Origin: Candidatus Thiodiazotropha endoloripes
GTDB taxonomy: Bacteria; Pseudomonadota; Gammaproteobacteria; Chromatiales; Chromatiaceae
DNA: 64,000 nucleotides
Direction: 5' to 3'
Assembly (NCBI GenBank): GCA_001709035.1
Contig: LVKA01000011.1
Coordinates: forward strand, 1,054,001-1,118,000
A program made the position numbers and the translations under genes. Below are positions 43,239 to 54,041 of the stretch, piece by piece (the first letter of the stretch is position 1; every line of letters begins with the position of its first letter). The notes under the pieces are model-generated. The model was given only the letters and a program-made list of their open reading frames with translations, had not been told where the DNA came from and searched no databases.

Positions 43239-44012
43239 ATGACAAGCGGCATGACAAAGGACCCCGAAACTGTCGTCGCAGAACTGCCTCGGCATTTAGC
43301 GATTATCATGGATGGCAATGGCCGCTGGGCGCAAAAGCGTGGCCTACCGCGTTACGCTGGTCATCCGGCAGGTGTCGATGCCGTGCGTCGGGTGGTTGAA
43401 GCCTGTGTGGTGCGCCAGATACCGGTTCTGACCCTGTTTGCCTTCAGTAGCGAGAACTGGCGGCGGCCCGCCAAAGAGGTCAATCTGATCATGGATCTTT
43501 TCATCCGCTCCTTGAGGAAAGAGATCAAACGTCTCGACCGTAATCAGGTCAAACTCAAAGTGATTGGCGATCGCAGCGCATTCTCCAAAAAGCTGCAGCA
43601 GCAGATCGCCGAAGCAGAGCAGCAGACCGCATCCAACCAAGGCCTGCTGTTGCAGGTGGCTGCCAACTACGGTGGTCGCTGGGATGTTACCCAGGCTGCC
43701 AGATGCCTGGCGCAATCGGTCGCATCAGGAGAGCTCTCCGCCGAACAGATCGATGAGCAGGCGCTGGCACAGCACCTCTCATTTGCCGGGGTTCCGGAAC
43801 CCGATCTGTTCATTCGCACCGGCGGTGAAAAACGGATCAGCAATTTCCTGTTGTGGCAGTGTGCCTATACCGAACTCTACTTCACTGATCTGCTCTGGCC
43901 GGACTTCGATGACCAGGCCCTGGATGCGGCAATTCAGGATTATTCAGGCCGACAACGTCGTTTCGGTCGTACCGGAGAGCAGGTTCAGGGACAGACTGCT
44001 GAAGCCTCTTGA
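43239..44012 (+). CDS. uppS: undecaprenyl diphosphate synthase (di-trans,poly-cis)
   Basis: 257 residues with the catalytic P-loop LAIIMDGNGRWAQKRGLPR (Asp 25), FAFSSENWRRP and the C-terminal IRTGGEKRISNFLLWQ. It adds eight isopentenyl units to farnesyl diphosphate to make undecaprenyl diphosphate for cell-wall lipid carriers. The start is ATG 43239; a second ATG at 43251 is possible. It is followed by cdsA after 10 bp. Confidence 0.98.
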   Translation: MTSGMTKDPETVVAELPRHLAIIMDGNGRWAQKRGLPRYAGHPAGVDAVRRVVEACVVRQIPVLTLFAFSSENWRRPAKEVNLIMDLFIRSLRKEIKRLDRNQVKLKVIGDRSAFSKKLQQQIAEAEQQTASNQGLLLQVAANYGGRWDVTQAARCLAQSVASGELSAEQIDEQALAQHLSFAGVPEPDLFIRTGGEKRISNFLLWQCAYTELYFTDLLWPDFDDQALDAAIQDYSGRQRRFGRTGEQVQGQTAEAS

Positions 44013-44022
44013 GCCGTCCGCT

Positions 44023-44841
44023 ATGCTGAAGCAGCGTGTGATCACAGCCCTGATTCTGGCCCCTCTGGTCATCTCTTCAGTTCTGCTGCTGCCAACCACT
44101 TATGTGGCCCTGCTTCTCGCCGTCGTGGTATTGGTGGGTAGTCGGGAATGGGCCAGACTGAGTGGTTTTACCAATCTGCCCCAACAACTGCTCTATACGC
44201 TGCTGATGCTGCTACTGTTAGGTTGCAGCTACTTTTTGATGCCCCCATCATGGATTCCTGTCATCACCGGTTTTGCGGTTGTTTGGTGGTGTTTTGTGCT
44301 GGTGCGGATCATGCGTTATCGGGCGGATCAGACCCCCTCCGATCATTCGCTGTTGAAAGGCCTGGAGGGAATCGTTGTGCTGCTTCCTCCCTGGCTTGCG
44401 CTGATCACCCTGCATCAGATACCCGGCTTCGGCCCCGGTTTGATGTTGTTTGTTCTGATGCTGATCTGGAGTGCGGATGTGGGAGCCTACTTTGCTGGGC
44501 ATCGCTGGGGGAGCCATAAGCTGGCGCCCCAGGTGAGCCCGGGCAAGACCAGGGAGGGCGTCTATGGGGCCATGGGCAGCGCCCTGTTGTGTGGAGTCGT
44601 TCTAATCTGGTGGCTGGAGAGTTCTGTTCTGAAATCGATACTGATCTTGCTTCTCTGTCTGGTTACCATGCTCTCCTCGGTGGTCGGAGACCTGTTCGAG
44701 AGTCTGTTGAAGCGACAACGGGGAATGAAGGACAGTGGTACCCTGCTACCCGGACATGGTGGTATGTTGGATCGTATCGATAGTCTGACGGCCGCGGCTC
44801 CAGTATTTCTCTTCGGCCTGACCCTGTTGGGGGAAGCGTGA
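44023..44841 (+). CDS. cdsA: phosphatidate cytidylyltransferase
   Basis: 272 residues from ATG 44023. Multiple hydrophobic helices start at residue 5, and the C-terminal CDP-DAG synthase signature is present ([20 protein letters not shown] followed by DRIDS). It makes CDP-diacylglycerol for phospholipid synthesis at the inner membrane. Its stop overlaps the start of dxr (GTGATG), so the two are coupled. Confidence 0.97.
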   Translation: MLKQRVITALILAPLVISSVLLLPTTYVALLLAVVVLVGSREWARLSGFTNLPQQLLYTLLMLLLLGCSYFLMPPSWIPVITGFAVVWWCFVLVRIMRYRADQTPSDHSLLKGLEGIVVLLPPWLALITLHQIPGFGPGLMLFVLMLIWSADVGAYFAGHRWGSHKLAPQVSPGKTREGVYGAMGSALLCGVVLIWWLESSVLKSILILLLCLVTMLSSVVGDLFESLLKRQRGMKDSGTLLPGHGGMLDRIDSLTAAAPVFLFGLTLLGEA

Positions 44842-46037
44842 TGATAGGTTTGACGATTCTGGGATCGACTGGCTCGATCGGCATCAGCACCCTGGATGTG
44901 GTGGCCAGACATCCGGATGAGTACCAGGTTGTCGCCTTGACCGCCAATCGGGATGTGGAGGGGCTGCTGAGCCAGTGTGAAAGGTTTCAGCCGAAGATTG
45001 CGGTGATGGGCGATCCTCACTGTGCCGACCAGTTGGCGAAAGGGCTGAATCAGCGCGGACTGCCGATAGAAGTGCTCTCCGGGTTGCGCGGCCTGGAGAT
45101 TGCGGCAGCCATGCCGCAGGCCCACTATGTGATGGCGGCAATCGTCGGTGCGGCCGGATTGTTGCCGGCGCTTGCGGCTGTGCGGGCCGGCAAACGTCTG
45201 CTGCTGGCGAATAAAGAGGCGTTGGTGGTGGCCGGTGACCTGTTCATGCAGGAAGTGAAGGCTCACAATGCACTGGTGCTGCCCATCGACAGTGAACACA
45301 ATGCTGTGTTCCAGTGCATGCCGGAGGACTACCAGGGTAATCTGGCGCAGTCCGGAGTGAAGCGTATTCTGCTGACCGCATCCGGTGGGCCGTTTCGTGA
45401 AACCCCGGTGGAAGCACTGCATGATGTCACACCAGATCAGGCCTGTGCTCATCCAAACTGGGAGATGGGCAGGAAGATCTCAGTCGACTCGGCAACCATG
45501 ATGAACAAAGGGCTGGAGGTGATCGAGGCGCACTGGCTGTTTCAGGCCGGGGCGGATAAGATCGAGGTGGTGTTGCATCCCCAGAGTGTCATCCACTCCA
45601 TGGTTGAGTATGAGGATGGCTCGGTGCTCGCCCAGCTGGGACAGCCGGATATGCGGACACCGATTGCCCATGCACTGGCTTGGCCGAAGCGGATTCAGTC
45701 CGGGGTTGAAAGCCTGGATCTTTTTCAGATCGGCCGTCTCGATTTTGAGCCACCGGATCCTCAGCGATTTCCCTGCCTGGGCCTGGCCTATCAGGCAATC
45801 CAGAGTGGCGGTACCGCCAGTGCGGTGCTGAATGCGGCCAATGAGGTGGCGGTGGATGCGTTTCTCAATCAACGTCTCGGTTTTACCGGAATCGCCGAAG
45901 TGGTCGAGGAGACCATGCAACAGCAGCCGGTGGAGCAGGTCACGGATCTGCAGAGCCTGCTGGAAGCGGACCAGAAGGCGCGAAATATGGCGGAACAAGT
46001 CGTGCAGAAAAGGGTCTCAAGCTGCGGTATCAGCTGA
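44841..46037 (+). CDS. dxr: 1-deoxy-D-xylulose 5-phosphate reductoisomerase
   Basis: 398 residues from ATG 44841; GTG 44838 would add one residue. NADPH-binding [47 protein letters not shown] with the catalytic acidic residues, and the substrate loop [20 protein letters not shown] are typical. It converts DXP to MEP, the first committed step of isoprenoid synthesis, feeding uppS upstream. Its start overlaps the cdsA stop. Confidence 0.98.
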   Translation: MIGLTILGSTGSIGISTLDVVARHPDEYQVVALTANRDVEGLLSQCERFQPKIAVMGDPHCADQLAKGLNQRGLPIEVLSGLRGLEIAAAMPQAHYVMAAIVGAAGLLPALAAVRAGKRLLLANKEALVVAGDLFMQEVKAHNALVLPIDSEHNAVFQCMPEDYQGNLAQSGVKRILLTASGGPFRETPVEALHDVTPDQACAHPNWEMGRKISVDSATMMNKGLEVIEAHWLFQAGADKIEVVLHPQSVIHSMVEYEDGSVLAQLGQPDMRTPIAHALAWPKRIQSGVESLDLFQIGRLDFEPPDPQRFPCLGLAYQAIQSGGTASAVLNAANEVAVDAFLNQRLGFTGIAEVVEETMQQQPVEQVTDLQSLLEADQKARNMAEQVVQKRVSSCGIS

Positions 46038-46046
46038 TTAGACATA

Positions 46047-47417
46047 ATGAATTCACTACTCTTCACCATCATCTCGTTTCTAGTTGCACTGGCAATCCTG
46101 ATCGCTGTGCATGAGTTCGGCCACTTCTGGGTGGCGCGTAAACTGGGCGTCAAGGTGTTGCGTTTCTCCATCGGCTTCGGCAAGCCGCTGTGGAAAAAGA
46201 CCAGTCAGGTGGATGGTACAGAGTACGTCGTTGCGGCCATTCCACTCGGTGGCTATGTGAAAATGCTCGATGAACGGGAGGCGCCAGTCCCCGAGGCGAT
46301 GCAGAATCAGGCGTTCAACCGCCAGTCGCTGCCGGTGCGCAGCGCGATTGTGGTTGCCGGTCCCCTATTCAACTTCCTGTTTGCAATCTTTGCCTTCTGG
46401 CTGATTTTCGTGACCGGTGATACCGGCCTCAAACCGCTGGTCGGTAAGGTGGAGGAGGGGTCCCTGGCGCAGCAGAGCGGATTTGTGGTTGGTGACCGGA
46501 TTACTTCGATTGCCGGTAAAGCCACCCCCACCTGGGAGAATGTGGTCTATGCGATGCTCTCCCAGGCATTGGATAAGGATATCCTGCAGATCGGAGTGTC
46601 CAATCCTCAGCAGGGTGAGCGTCAACTGCTGCTGCCAAGCCAGGATCTTGCGACAATGGCGGAAGAGGGGCAGTTGCTGACTAATCTGGGGTTGACCCCT
46701 GACCGACCAGAGATTCCACCGGTGATAAGTGAGATTGTGGCTGGTGAAGCGGCTGACAAGGCTGGCATGAAGGTGGGAGACCGGATCATTCGGGTTGATG
46801 ATCAACCGGTTACCGATTGGGTCGAATGGGTCAGCTATGTTCGGGAGCGGCCAGGTCAGATGATGTTGATCGAGGTCAGTCGGGAGAGAGAGTCGCTGAT
46901 CATCGAGGTAACGCCGAAAACGGTAAATCCCGATCAGGGCGAGCCTTACGGACGGATCGGTGCCGGGGTTGAACAGATACCGAGTGAACTGTGGGACGAC
47001 TATCGGGCGGTTGTGCGCTACGGACCGTTGGAATCGGTCGGGCAGGCGGTCAGCAAGAGCTGGGATCTGTCGGTGCTGATGCTGAGAATGCTCGGCAAAA
47101 TGATCATCGGCGAGGTCTCGGTCAAAAACCTCAGCGGCCCTATATCGATTGCTGATTCTGCTGGTAAATCAGCGAGTTTTGGCCTGGTCTATTTTATTAA
47201 GTTTCTCGCTGTCGTGAGTATCAGTCTGGGGGTGTTGAACCTTTTGCCCATCCCTGTGTTGGACGGCGGTCATCTCTTTTATTTCCTGATCGAGGCGATT
47301 CAGGGTAAGCCCCTGTCCGATCGGTTTATGGAGCAGGGACAGAAAATCGGCCTGTTGATTCTGCTCGGTGTCATGAGTCTTGCTTTTTATGTCGACCTGA
47401 ACCGTTTTCTGGGGTAG
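46047..47417 (+). CDS. rseP: site-2 zinc metalloprotease RseP
   Basis: 456 residues. The zinc site VHEFGHFWVARKLGV has H22, E23 and H26 in the first membrane helix, and the second metal ligand is in NLLPIPVLDGGHLFYFLIE near the C-terminus. Two PDZ domains lie in between. RseP cleaves RseA within the membrane after DegS and so releases sigma-E; it also clears remnant signal peptides. It is co-oriented with dxr and bamA, as expected. Confidence 0.97.
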   Translation: MNSLLFTIISFLVALAILIAVHEFGHFWVARKLGVKVLRFSIGFGKPLWKKTSQVDGTEYVVAAIPLGGYVKMLDEREAPVPEAMQNQAFNRQSLPVRSAIVVAGPLFNFLFAIFAFWLIFVTGDTGLKPLVGKVEEGSLAQQSGFVVGDRITSIAGKATPTWENVVYAMLSQALDKDILQIGVSNPQQGERQLLLPSQDLATMAEEGQLLTNLGLTPDRPEIPPVISEIVAGEAADKAGMKVGDRIIRVDDQPVTDWVEWVSYVRERPGQMMLIEVSRERESLIIEVTPKTVNPDQGEPYGRIGAGVEQIPSELWDDYRAVVRYGPLESVGQAVSKSWDLSVLMLRMLGKMIIGEVSVKNLSGPISIADSAGKSASFGLVYFIKFLAVVSISLGVLNLLPIPVLDGGHLFYFLIEAIQGKPLSDRFMEQGQKIGLLILLGVMSLAFYVDLNRFLG

Positions 47418-47564
47418 CCATTCGTATCCGTTCAAGGGGATAGCTCTGTATCCTGAAGCTGTAAGATAACTTATACTTACGCCCTTTGTGACATTGCTGA
47501 CTTGTCGGAGATTTCTGCCAACAGGCAGCCGAATAATGAATAAACTCTGTTGTTTCAAACCATA

Positions 47565-49856
47565 ATGCCATTTTTCTTGCGGATTTTTATCACTCTACTG
47601 CTGTCTGCCGGTGCCCTGTTTCCGCAATTGGCCGCCGCTTTTGTCGTCCAGGACATCCGTGTCGAGGGGCTTCAGCGCATCTCAGCGGGAACGGTCTTTA
47701 ACTATCTGCCGGTGAAAACCGGTGATGAAGTGAATAAGGGGAACACCGCGAAGATCATTCGTGCCCTCCACAAAACCGGCTTTTTCCAGGAAATTCGACT
47801 GGAGCGTGAAGGGGATGTGCTGATCGTCTTCGTGCATGAGCGGCCGGCGATTGCTGAGATCGACATTACCGGTAACAAGGATCTCGATACGGAACGGTTG
47901 ATGGCCGGGCTGAAGGATGTTGGGCTGGCAGAGGGTCGGGTCTTCAAGCGTGCTCTGCTGGAACAGGTCGAACAGGAGCTGAACCGGCAATATTTCTCCC
48001 GTGGTAAATACGGCGTCAAGATCAAATCCGAGGTGACCCCGCTTGAGCGCAACCGGGTGGGGATCGATATCGAGATCTCAGAGGGACTGACGGCGCGGAT
48101 TAAAAACATCAACATTATCGGCAATTCAGCCTATGAAGATGATGATCTGCTGGATGAATTCGAGCTGGGAGTGCCTGCCTGGTACGCGATCTTCTCCAGC
48201 CGGGACAAATACTCCAAACAGGCCCTTGCCGGTGACCTTGAGACCCTGCGCTCGTTCTACCTGGACCGGGGCTATATCGATTTTAAAATCGAATCGACTC
48301 AGGTATCGATTACCCCGGACAAGAAGGATATCTACATTACCATCGCTCTCGATGAGGGGGATGTATTCACCCTCAGCGATATCAAACTGGCCGGTGATCT
48401 TGAGCTGCCGGAAGAGGAGCTGTTTCCGCTGATTCACTTGCGCCGGGGTGGGGTGTTCTCGCGTAAGCGGGTCACCGCCAGTGCAGAGCGGTTGAACAAA
48501 AAGTACTCCGATGCGGGTTATGCCTTCGCCAACGTCAACAGTATTCCGGATATCGACAGAGAGAACCGCAAGGTGGCGATTACCTATTTCGTGGATCCGG
48601 GTAAACGGGTCTACGTCCGCTATATCAATATCTCCGGAAACTCCACAACCCGCGATGAGGTCTTGCGCCGGGAGATGCGGCAGATGGAATCCGCCTGGTT
48701 CTCCGGGGAGAAGACCCGGCTCTCCCGAGAGCGTCTGCAACGGCTTGGCTTCTTCAATGACGTCAATATGGAGACCCCGGCGGTACCCGGCACCACGGAT
48801 CTGGTGGATGTCAATCTGAGCGTCACAGAAGCCGCTTCGGGCAGTTTGAGCGCCGGTGTCGGCTACTCGGAGACCCAGGGCGTGTTGTTCAATGCCAGTA
48901 TCAGCCAGAACAACTTTCTGGGCACCGGTAACCGGGTCAGCGCCGGTTTTGACACCAGTGATGCGACCAAGAAGGTGACGATTGTCTATACCGATCCCTA
49001 CTACACCATCGATGGGGTCAGTCAGGGTTATGAATTGAGCTATCGGGAGACCGACTTTTCAGAGCTGAATATCTCCAGCTACTCCACCGATGTAGGGCGT
49101 CTGGGGGTCAATTTCGGTGTGCCGGTATCCGAGTACGACCGCCTGAGATTCAGTCTGGCCTATGAAAATACGAAATTTTTCATCGCCGACTCGGCCTCGG
49201 ATGAAATTCAGGACTTCGAAGAGAAATATGGAACGAAATTCTCCGATTTTGAGTTGGTGGGTAGCTGGATCCGGGACACCCGGGATCGGGCAATCTTTCC
49301 GAACAAAGGTGGTCGTCAGGTCTTTACCACGGAATTGAACACACCGGGCAGTGATCTTCAGTATTACCGCGTCAGCTATCGGAATGCCCAGTATTTCCCC
49401 TTAACCAACAACCTGACCTTAAAACTGAATGGTGAGTTGGGTTATGGTGACGGTTACGGAAATAACGAAGAGTTGCCTTTCTATCGAAATTTCTACGCCG
49501 GTGGCATAGGTTCGGTCAGGGGTTTCGAAGAGAATACCCTGGGTCCGAAAGATTCAGAAGACGATGCGATAGGCGCAAATGCTAGAATCGTGGGACAGAT
49601 CGAGTTACTGTTCCCGATCTTTGGTGACGACTTCAAAGATACAGTACGAGCCGGATTGTTTGCCGATGTGGGCAATGTCTTCGATCTGGCAAATGACGAG
49701 GAGATCAAGTGGGATGGATTTAGGGCTTCTACGGGTCTGATGTTATCCTGGTTTTCTCCGGTAGGTGCACTCTCGTTCAGTTTGGGATATCCGCTGAAGG
49801 AGGAAGAGGGTGACAAGACTAAATCGCTTCAATTCCGAATTGGTAGCGGATTCTAA
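47565..49856 (+). CDS. bamA: outer membrane protein assembly factor BamA
   Basis: 763 residues from ATG 47565 (TTG 47550 is the upstream alternative). A signal peptide with the core [18 protein letters not shown] is followed by five POTRA domains (from [20 protein letters not shown]) and a C-terminal 16-stranded barrel with RGF in [14 protein letters not shown], ending in the strand [10 protein letters not shown]. BamA inserts beta-barrel proteins into the outer membrane and should handle the double-barrel autotransporter described here. It lies downstream of rseP. Confidence 0.97.
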   Translation: MPFFLRIFITLLLSAGALFPQLAAAFVVQDIRVEGLQRISAGTVFNYLPVKTGDEVNKGNTAKIIRALHKTGFFQEIRLEREGDVLIVFVHERPAIAEIDITGNKDLDTERLMAGLKDVGLAEGRVFKRALLEQVEQELNRQYFSRGKYGVKIKSEVTPLERNRVGIDIEISEGLTARIKNINIIGNSAYEDDDLLDEFELGVPAWYAIFSSRDKYSKQALAGDLETLRSFYLDRGYIDFKIESTQVSITPDKKDIYITIALDEGDVFTLSDIKLAGDLELPEEELFPLIHLRRGGVFSRKRVTASAERLNKKYSDAGYAFANVNSIPDIDRENRKVAITYFVDPGKRVYVRYINISGNSTTRDEVLRREMRQMESAWFSGEKTRLSRERLQRLGFFNDVNMETPAVPGTTDLVDVNLSVTEAASGSLSAGVGYSETQGVLFNASISQNNFLGTGNRVSAGFDTSDATKKVTIVYTDPYYTIDGVSQGYELSYRETDFSELNISSYSTDVGRLGVNFGVPVSEYDRLRFSLAYENTKFFIADSASDEIQDFEEKYGTKFSDFELVGSWIRDTRDRAIFPNKGGRQVFTTELNTPGSDLQYYRVSYRNAQYFPLTNNLTLKLNGELGYGDGYGNNEELPFYRNFYAGGIGSVRGFEENTLGPKDSEDDAIGANARIVGQIELLFPIFGDDFKDTVRAGLFADVGNVFDLANDEEIKWDGFRASTGLMLSWFSPVGALSFSLGYPLKEEEGDKTKSLQFRIGSGF

Positions 49857-49877
49857 AATTAATTAGGGAGTCGATGG

Positions 49878-50393
49878 GTGAACTCAATACGTTTTTTACT
49901 AATCACTTTGAGCTTGGCGATTTTTGCTGCCGGTAGTGCCTACGCTGAGGAGTATCGCATTGCTTTTGTCAATGCCACCAAGGTATTTGAAGAATCACCG
50001 CAATACAAAACTGCGAGGGAGCGCCTGCAGACAGAGTTTTCCCGGCGTGAGAAAGACTTGCTGGCCTCACAGAAGCAGCTCAAGCAGCTGGAGGAGAAAC
50101 TGCAGCGGGACGGTTCGGTGATGAGTGAGTCCGAAGTCAAGCGTCTTGAGCGTGATATCCTCAGTCGCAGTCGCAAACTGAAAAATGCCCAGACAGAGTT
50201 TCGTGAGGATCTGAACCTGCGTCAGAATGAGGAGTTCAAGAAGCTGCGTCAGCAGGTTCGTGAGGTCATTCAGGAGGTGGGTAAGAGCGAAAAAATCGAC
50301 CTGATCGTCTCAGATGGGGTGGTCTATTTCAGCAAAAAGATCGACATATCTGACAAGGTGTTGGAAAAACTGCGTGAACGAAAAGCTGAATAA
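49878..50393 (+). CDS. skp: periplasmic chaperone Skp (OmpH)
   Basis: 171 residues starting at GTG 49878. A signal peptide (cleavage near AYA-EE) is followed by EEYRIAFVNATKVFEESPQY and a long coiled coil rich in K, E, L and Q (for example KELLASQKQLKQLEE-type residues). Skp holds unfolded outer-membrane proteins in the periplasm for BamA. It sits between bamA and lpxD as usual. Confidence 0.95.
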   Translation: MNSIRFLLITLSLAIFAAGSAYAEEYRIAFVNATKVFEESPQYKTARERLQTEFSRREKDLLASQKQLKQLEEKLQRDGSVMSESEVKRLERDILSRSRKLKNAQTEFREDLNLRQNEEFKKLRQQVREVIQEVGKSEKIDLIVSDGVVYFSKKIDISDKVLEKLRERKAE

Positions 50394-50408
50394 CTCGGAT
50401 TTTTACAC

Positions 50409-51446
50409 TTGTCCATTCGACTCGGAGAACTAGCTGAGGCGGTAGGTGCTGAGCTGCGCGGAGACCCGGAGATCGCCATTCAAGGGGTCGGTACGCTGCA
50501 GCGTGCCACAGAGGGGCAGCTGAGCTTTCTCAGTAACAGCGCGTATCGGTGCTACCTTGCGGAGACCGGTGCTTCAGCAGTCATTCTGTCGCAGGAGGCC
50601 GCAAGCGACTGTAGCGTGGCCGCACTGGTCACCGACAACCCCTATCTGGCCTATGCACGGGCTGCCAGCCTGCTTTTTCCTGTTGCGGAAGCCGCCCCGG
50701 GTATTGCCGATTCTGCGGTGATTGCTGCATCGGCTGAAATCGACAAAAGCGCCTCGATCGGCCCCTGCAGCGTCATCGGTGAGCGAGTCAGGATTGGTGC
50801 CGATGTGGTTATCGGCCCAGGCTCAGTGATCGAATCGGATTGTGAAATCGGCGAGCAGACAAGGTTGGTGGCGCGAGTTACCCTATGCCATCGGACTCGA
50901 GTCGGCGCCCGCTGTCTGCTACACCCGGGTAGTGTATTGGGCGCCGACGGTTTCGGTCTGGCCAACGATCAGGGTCGATGGGTCAAAGTGCCTCAGCTGG
51001 GAAGGGTCTGGCTCGGGGATGATGTGGAGATTGGTGCCAATACCACGGTTGACCGGGGTGCTCTGGAGGATACGATCCTGCATGATGGTGTTAAGCTCGA
51101 TAATCTGATACAGATCGCACACAACGTGGAGGTGGGCGAGCACACCGCGATGGCGGGTTGTGCGGGTGTTGCCGGCTCGACGAAGATCGGTCGGAACTGT
51201 ACTATCGGTGGTCAAACCGGTCTGGTAGGGCATATCACGATCGGTGATAATGTACACATTTCAGGTGCGGCCCTGGTTTCTCGTTCATTTCCCGAGGCAG
51301 GCTATTACAGCGGTAATCTTCCCGCGATGGAAAATAGTGCTTGGCGAAAGCTGATTGCCAGGCTCAGACGCCTTGATAATATGGCTAAGGATCTGAAATT
51401 ATTGAAAAAAACAGTGAAATCTCTCACTGGAGAGTCATTCAAATGA
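50409..51446 (+). CDS. lpxD: UDP-3-O-(3-hydroxyacyl)glucosamine N-acyltransferase
   Basis: 345 residues starting at TTG 50409; the following [20 protein letters not shown] aligns with the start of known LpxD proteins, so the unusual codon is real. The left-handed beta-helix shows hexapeptide repeats ([20 protein letters not shown]), and the acceptor-site His is in [17 protein letters not shown]. It adds the second acyl chain of lipid A precursor from acyl-ACP. It is followed by fabZ 25 bp later. Confidence 0.97.
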   Translation: MSIRLGELAEAVGAELRGDPEIAIQGVGTLQRATEGQLSFLSNSAYRCYLAETGASAVILSQEAASDCSVAALVTDNPYLAYARAASLLFPVAEAAPGIADSAVIAASAEIDKSASIGPCSVIGERVRIGADVVIGPGSVIESDCEIGEQTRLVARVTLCHRTRVGARCLLHPGSVLGADGFGLANDQGRWVKVPQLGRVWLGDDVEIGANTTVDRGALEDTILHDGVKLDNLIQIAHNVEVGEHTAMAGCAGVAGSTKIGRNCTIGGQTGLVGHITIGDNVHISGAALVSRSFPEAGYYSGNLPAMENSAWRKLIARLRRLDNMAKDLKLLKKTVKSLTGESFK

Positions 51447-51471
51447 AACGTTTGAGTCATGGGAGGGTAGT

Positions 51472-51921
51472 TTGATAGCGATGGACATCAACAAGGTGCT
51501 GAGTCTACTGCCGCACCGTTACCCCTTTCTGCTGATCGATCGGGTTACCGAGTATGAAAAAAATACCCGCTTGCGGGCGCTGAAGAATGTCACCTACAAC
51601 GAACCCTTTTTCAATGGACATTTTCCGATTCAACCGGTCATGCCCGGTGTCCTGATCGTAGAAGCGATGGCCCAGGCGACAGGCCTGTTGGCGATGGAAT
51701 CCAATCCGGAAACAGTGAATGAGACCACCATCTATCTGTTTGTCGGTATCGATAAAGCACGTTTCAAGCAGCAGGTAGAGCCAGGCGATCAGCTGATCAT
51801 CGATGTGCAGCAGAACAAACTCAAGCGGGGCATCGGTTTCTTTACCTGCTCAGCGACTGTGGATGGCCGTACTGTGGCCACAGCAGAGATCATGTGTACT
51901 GCCCGGGAGATAGGCAACTGA
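51472..51921 (+). CDS. fabZ: 3-hydroxyacyl-[ACP] dehydratase FabZ
   Basis: 149 residues from TTG 51472, which has GGGAGGG 4 bp upstream; ATG 51481 would give the minimal conserved start. [14 protein letters not shown] and the catalytic [20 protein letters not shown] (His and Glu) identify FabZ. It dehydrates 3-hydroxyacyl-ACP for fatty acid synthesis, competing with LpxA and LpxD for substrate. Its last four bases CTGA contain the probable CTG start of lpxA. Confidence 0.97.
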   Translation: MIAMDINKVLSLLPHRYPFLLIDRVTEYEKNTRLRALKNVTYNEPFFNGHFPIQPVMPGVLIVEAMAQATGLLAMESNPETVNETTIYLFVGIDKARFKQQVEPGDQLIIDVQQNKLKRGIGFFTCSATVDGRTVATAEIMCTAREIGN

Positions 51922-52688
51922 TCGACTCACGCGCAGTTATAGATCCACAGGCGGAATTGGATGAGGGGGTCACCGTCGGACCCTTCTCGATCATCGGTCC
52001 TGACGTGAGCATCGGCGCTGGTACGGTGATCGGGCCCCATGTGGTTGTCAATGGGCCGACCCGCATCGGCAGGGACAATCGCATCTACCAGTTTGCCTCA
52101 GTCGGTGAAGATCCCCAGGATAAGAAATATGCGGGAGAACCGACTTCTCTGGAGATCGGCGATCGGAATGTGATTCGGGAGTTTGCCACCCTGCATCGTG
52201 GCACGGTTCAGGATCAAGGCGTCACCCGCATCGGCAACGATAATCTGCTGATGGCCTATATCCATGTAGCCCATGACTGTGTCTTGGGTGATCATGTGAT
52301 TTTGGCCAATGCGGCCTCACTGGGTGGCCATGTGATGATTGACGACCATGCCATTCTGGGAGGCTTTTCCAAGGTTCATCAATTCTGTCGTATCGGCGCC
52401 CACAGCTTTTCCGGAATGGGATCTGCGATCAATATGGATCTACCCCCCTACATGATGGCAGCTGGGCAGCCGACCAAGCCCCACGGCATTAATCGTGAGG
52501 GGTTGAGCCGGCGAGGTTTCAGTAAGGATGCCATCCGGCAGATCAAGCGGGCTTACAAAATTATCTATCACTCAGGACAGCGTCTGGAAGCAGCACGTGA
52601 GGAGATCGAAAGTCTGGCCACGGAGACTCCTGAACTGAAGATTCTTGTCGATTTCCTCTCCCATAGTGGAAGAGGCATTCTGCGATAG
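51918..52688 (+). CDS. lpxA: UDP-N-acetylglucosamine O-acyltransferase LpxA, probable CTG start
   Basis: The family begins M-I-D-x-R-A-x-I-D-P. Here the equivalent is [20 protein letters not shown] with CTG at 51918 in the Met position. GGGAG at 51905-51909 lies 8 bp upstream. The first ATG/GTG/TTG in frame before it is GTG 51894, with a weak ribosome-binding site and 8 extra residues. I prefer CTG 51918 (256 residues, the usual size), which overlaps fabZ as CTGA. Hexapeptide repeats form the beta-helix, and the catalytic His is in the [14 protein letters not shown] segment. It starts lipid A synthesis. Confidence 0.9.
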   Translation: MIDSRAVIDPQAELDEGVTVGPFSIIGPDVSIGAGTVIGPHVVVNGPTRIGRDNRIYQFASVGEDPQDKKYAGEPTSLEIGDRNVIREFATLHRGTVQDQGVTRIGNDNLLMAYIHVAHDCVLGDHVILANAASLGGHVMIDDHAILGGFSKVHQFCRIGAHSFSGMGSAINMDLPPYMMAAGQPTKPHGINREGLSRRGFSKDAIRQIKRAYKIIYHSGQRLEAAREEIESLATETPELKILVDFLSHSGRGILR

Positions 52689-52700
52689 ACATTCTGTCGA

Positions 52701-53891
52701 ATGCCTTCAGAGCACCCTCTGATGCAATCCGCAAACCAGCCAAAAGCAATAAGAGTCGGCATCATCGCGAATGAGGTCTCCGGTGATCAGTTGGCTGCTG
52801 CCTTGATCCAGGCTTTGCAGGAGCGCTCGCCAGAGGTGGTCTTTGAAGGTATGACCGGTCCACTGATGGAGGCAGCCGGTTGCCGTTCCCTGGCCAGCAT
52901 GGATCCGGTGATGGGGCTGTTTGAGGTGCTTGGTCATCTGCCCGGTTTATTGAAAACCCGCCGGCAACTGATCAGCCACTTTCTCAATGATCCCCCGGAC
53001 CTGGTACTCGGCGTGGATGCACCGGATTTCAACCTGGCGCTGGAGACCCGACTCAAGCAGTCGGGCATCAAAACCGCCCACTGGGTGAGCCCCACTGTTT
53101 GGGCCTGGCGGCAGGGACGGGTTAAAAAATTGCGCCAAGCGGTCGACTTAATGTTGTGTATCTTCGATTTTGAGGTTGATTTTTTGCAGCAGCATCAGGT
53201 GCCGGCCGCTTATGTTGGCCATCCGCTTGCAGATCAGATTCCGCTGCGGCCGACAGATCCGATTGAGCTCAGAAGTAAACTGGGATTGGCGCCCGAGTTG
53301 CCGGTGGTTGCACTGCTCCCCGGCAGTCGGATGAGTGAAGTGAGTCGGTTGGCTGAACCATTTGCAGAAACGGCCTGTTGGTTGAAGCGGCTAAAACCTG
53401 AACTGCAGTTTGTCGCACCGATGGTCAATGAGACAATCAAGCAGGCGTTTCAGGCTGCCTTGGCAAAGCAGTCACCGAGTGTGGATGTGAAACTGCTTGA
53501 CGGTGAACCCAGGCTGGCGATCGGCGCCGCAGATCTGGTTTTGACCGCTTCAGGAACCGCTACGCTAGAGACCTTGTTACTGAAGAAACCGATGGTTGTC
53601 GCCTACAGATTGTCACCACTTACAGCCTGGTTGATCCGTCGATTCAAGCTGCTTAAGACACCCTATGTGGCGATTGCCAATCTGCTGTCAGAGAAGATGC
53701 TGGCGCCGGAGTTTCTACAAGAGGCCTGTCAGGCAGAGTTGATGGGGCAGGCGATCATCGATCTGTTGGATGATCCGCAGCAGCGTGAAGAAATTTCGAA
53801 GACTTATCAACAGATTCACCAGCATCTGCGGCAGAATGCGGCACAAAGGGCGGCGGATCTGGTTCTCGATTTGATTGGCCCGAAAACGTGA
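52701..53891 (+). CDS. lpxB: lipid-A-disaccharide synthase
   Basis: 396 residues. GT-B-type glycosyltransferase motifs: VGIIANEVSGDQLAAALIQA, DFNLALETRLKQSGIKTAHW and the later SGTATLETLLLKKPMVVAYR, with VSPTVWAWRQGR. It condenses UDP-diacylglucosamine with lipid X at the inner membrane. ATG 52701 begins 13 bp after lpxA. A different gene follows, rather than rnhB. Confidence 0.96.
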   Translation: MPSEHPLMQSANQPKAIRVGIIANEVSGDQLAAALIQALQERSPEVVFEGMTGPLMEAAGCRSLASMDPVMGLFEVLGHLPGLLKTRRQLISHFLNDPPDLVLGVDAPDFNLALETRLKQSGIKTAHWVSPTVWAWRQGRVKKLRQAVDLMLCIFDFEVDFLQQHQVPAAYVGHPLADQIPLRPTDPIELRSKLGLAPELPVVALLPGSRMSEVSRLAEPFAETACWLKRLKPELQFVAPMVNETIKQAFQAALAKQSPSVDVKLLDGEPRLAIGAADLVLTASGTATLETLLLKKPMVVAYRLSPLTAWLIRRFKLLKTPYVAIANLLSEKMLAPEFLQEACQAELMGQAIIDLLDDPQQREEISKTYQQIHQHLRQNAAQRAADLVLDLIGPKT

Positions 53892-54041
53892 CGAGGCAGG
53901 CCCAATCCGGTAGTTAGTGAGGTCGCCGCCAGATTAGTTAGGGTCTGTAGAAACAGCTGAAACATTAACCGATAAATTGGCCTTTATTGGTTTTCGATCG
54001 TACCTGGCAGAAAGTCGATAGAAGGAGTCACATTTCAAGCA

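Noticed and set aside
44562-45452. 296-codon open frame on the minus strand over cdsA and dxr
   Set aside because: Both plus-strand genes are well conserved; the minus translation is rich in His and Arg without any motif.
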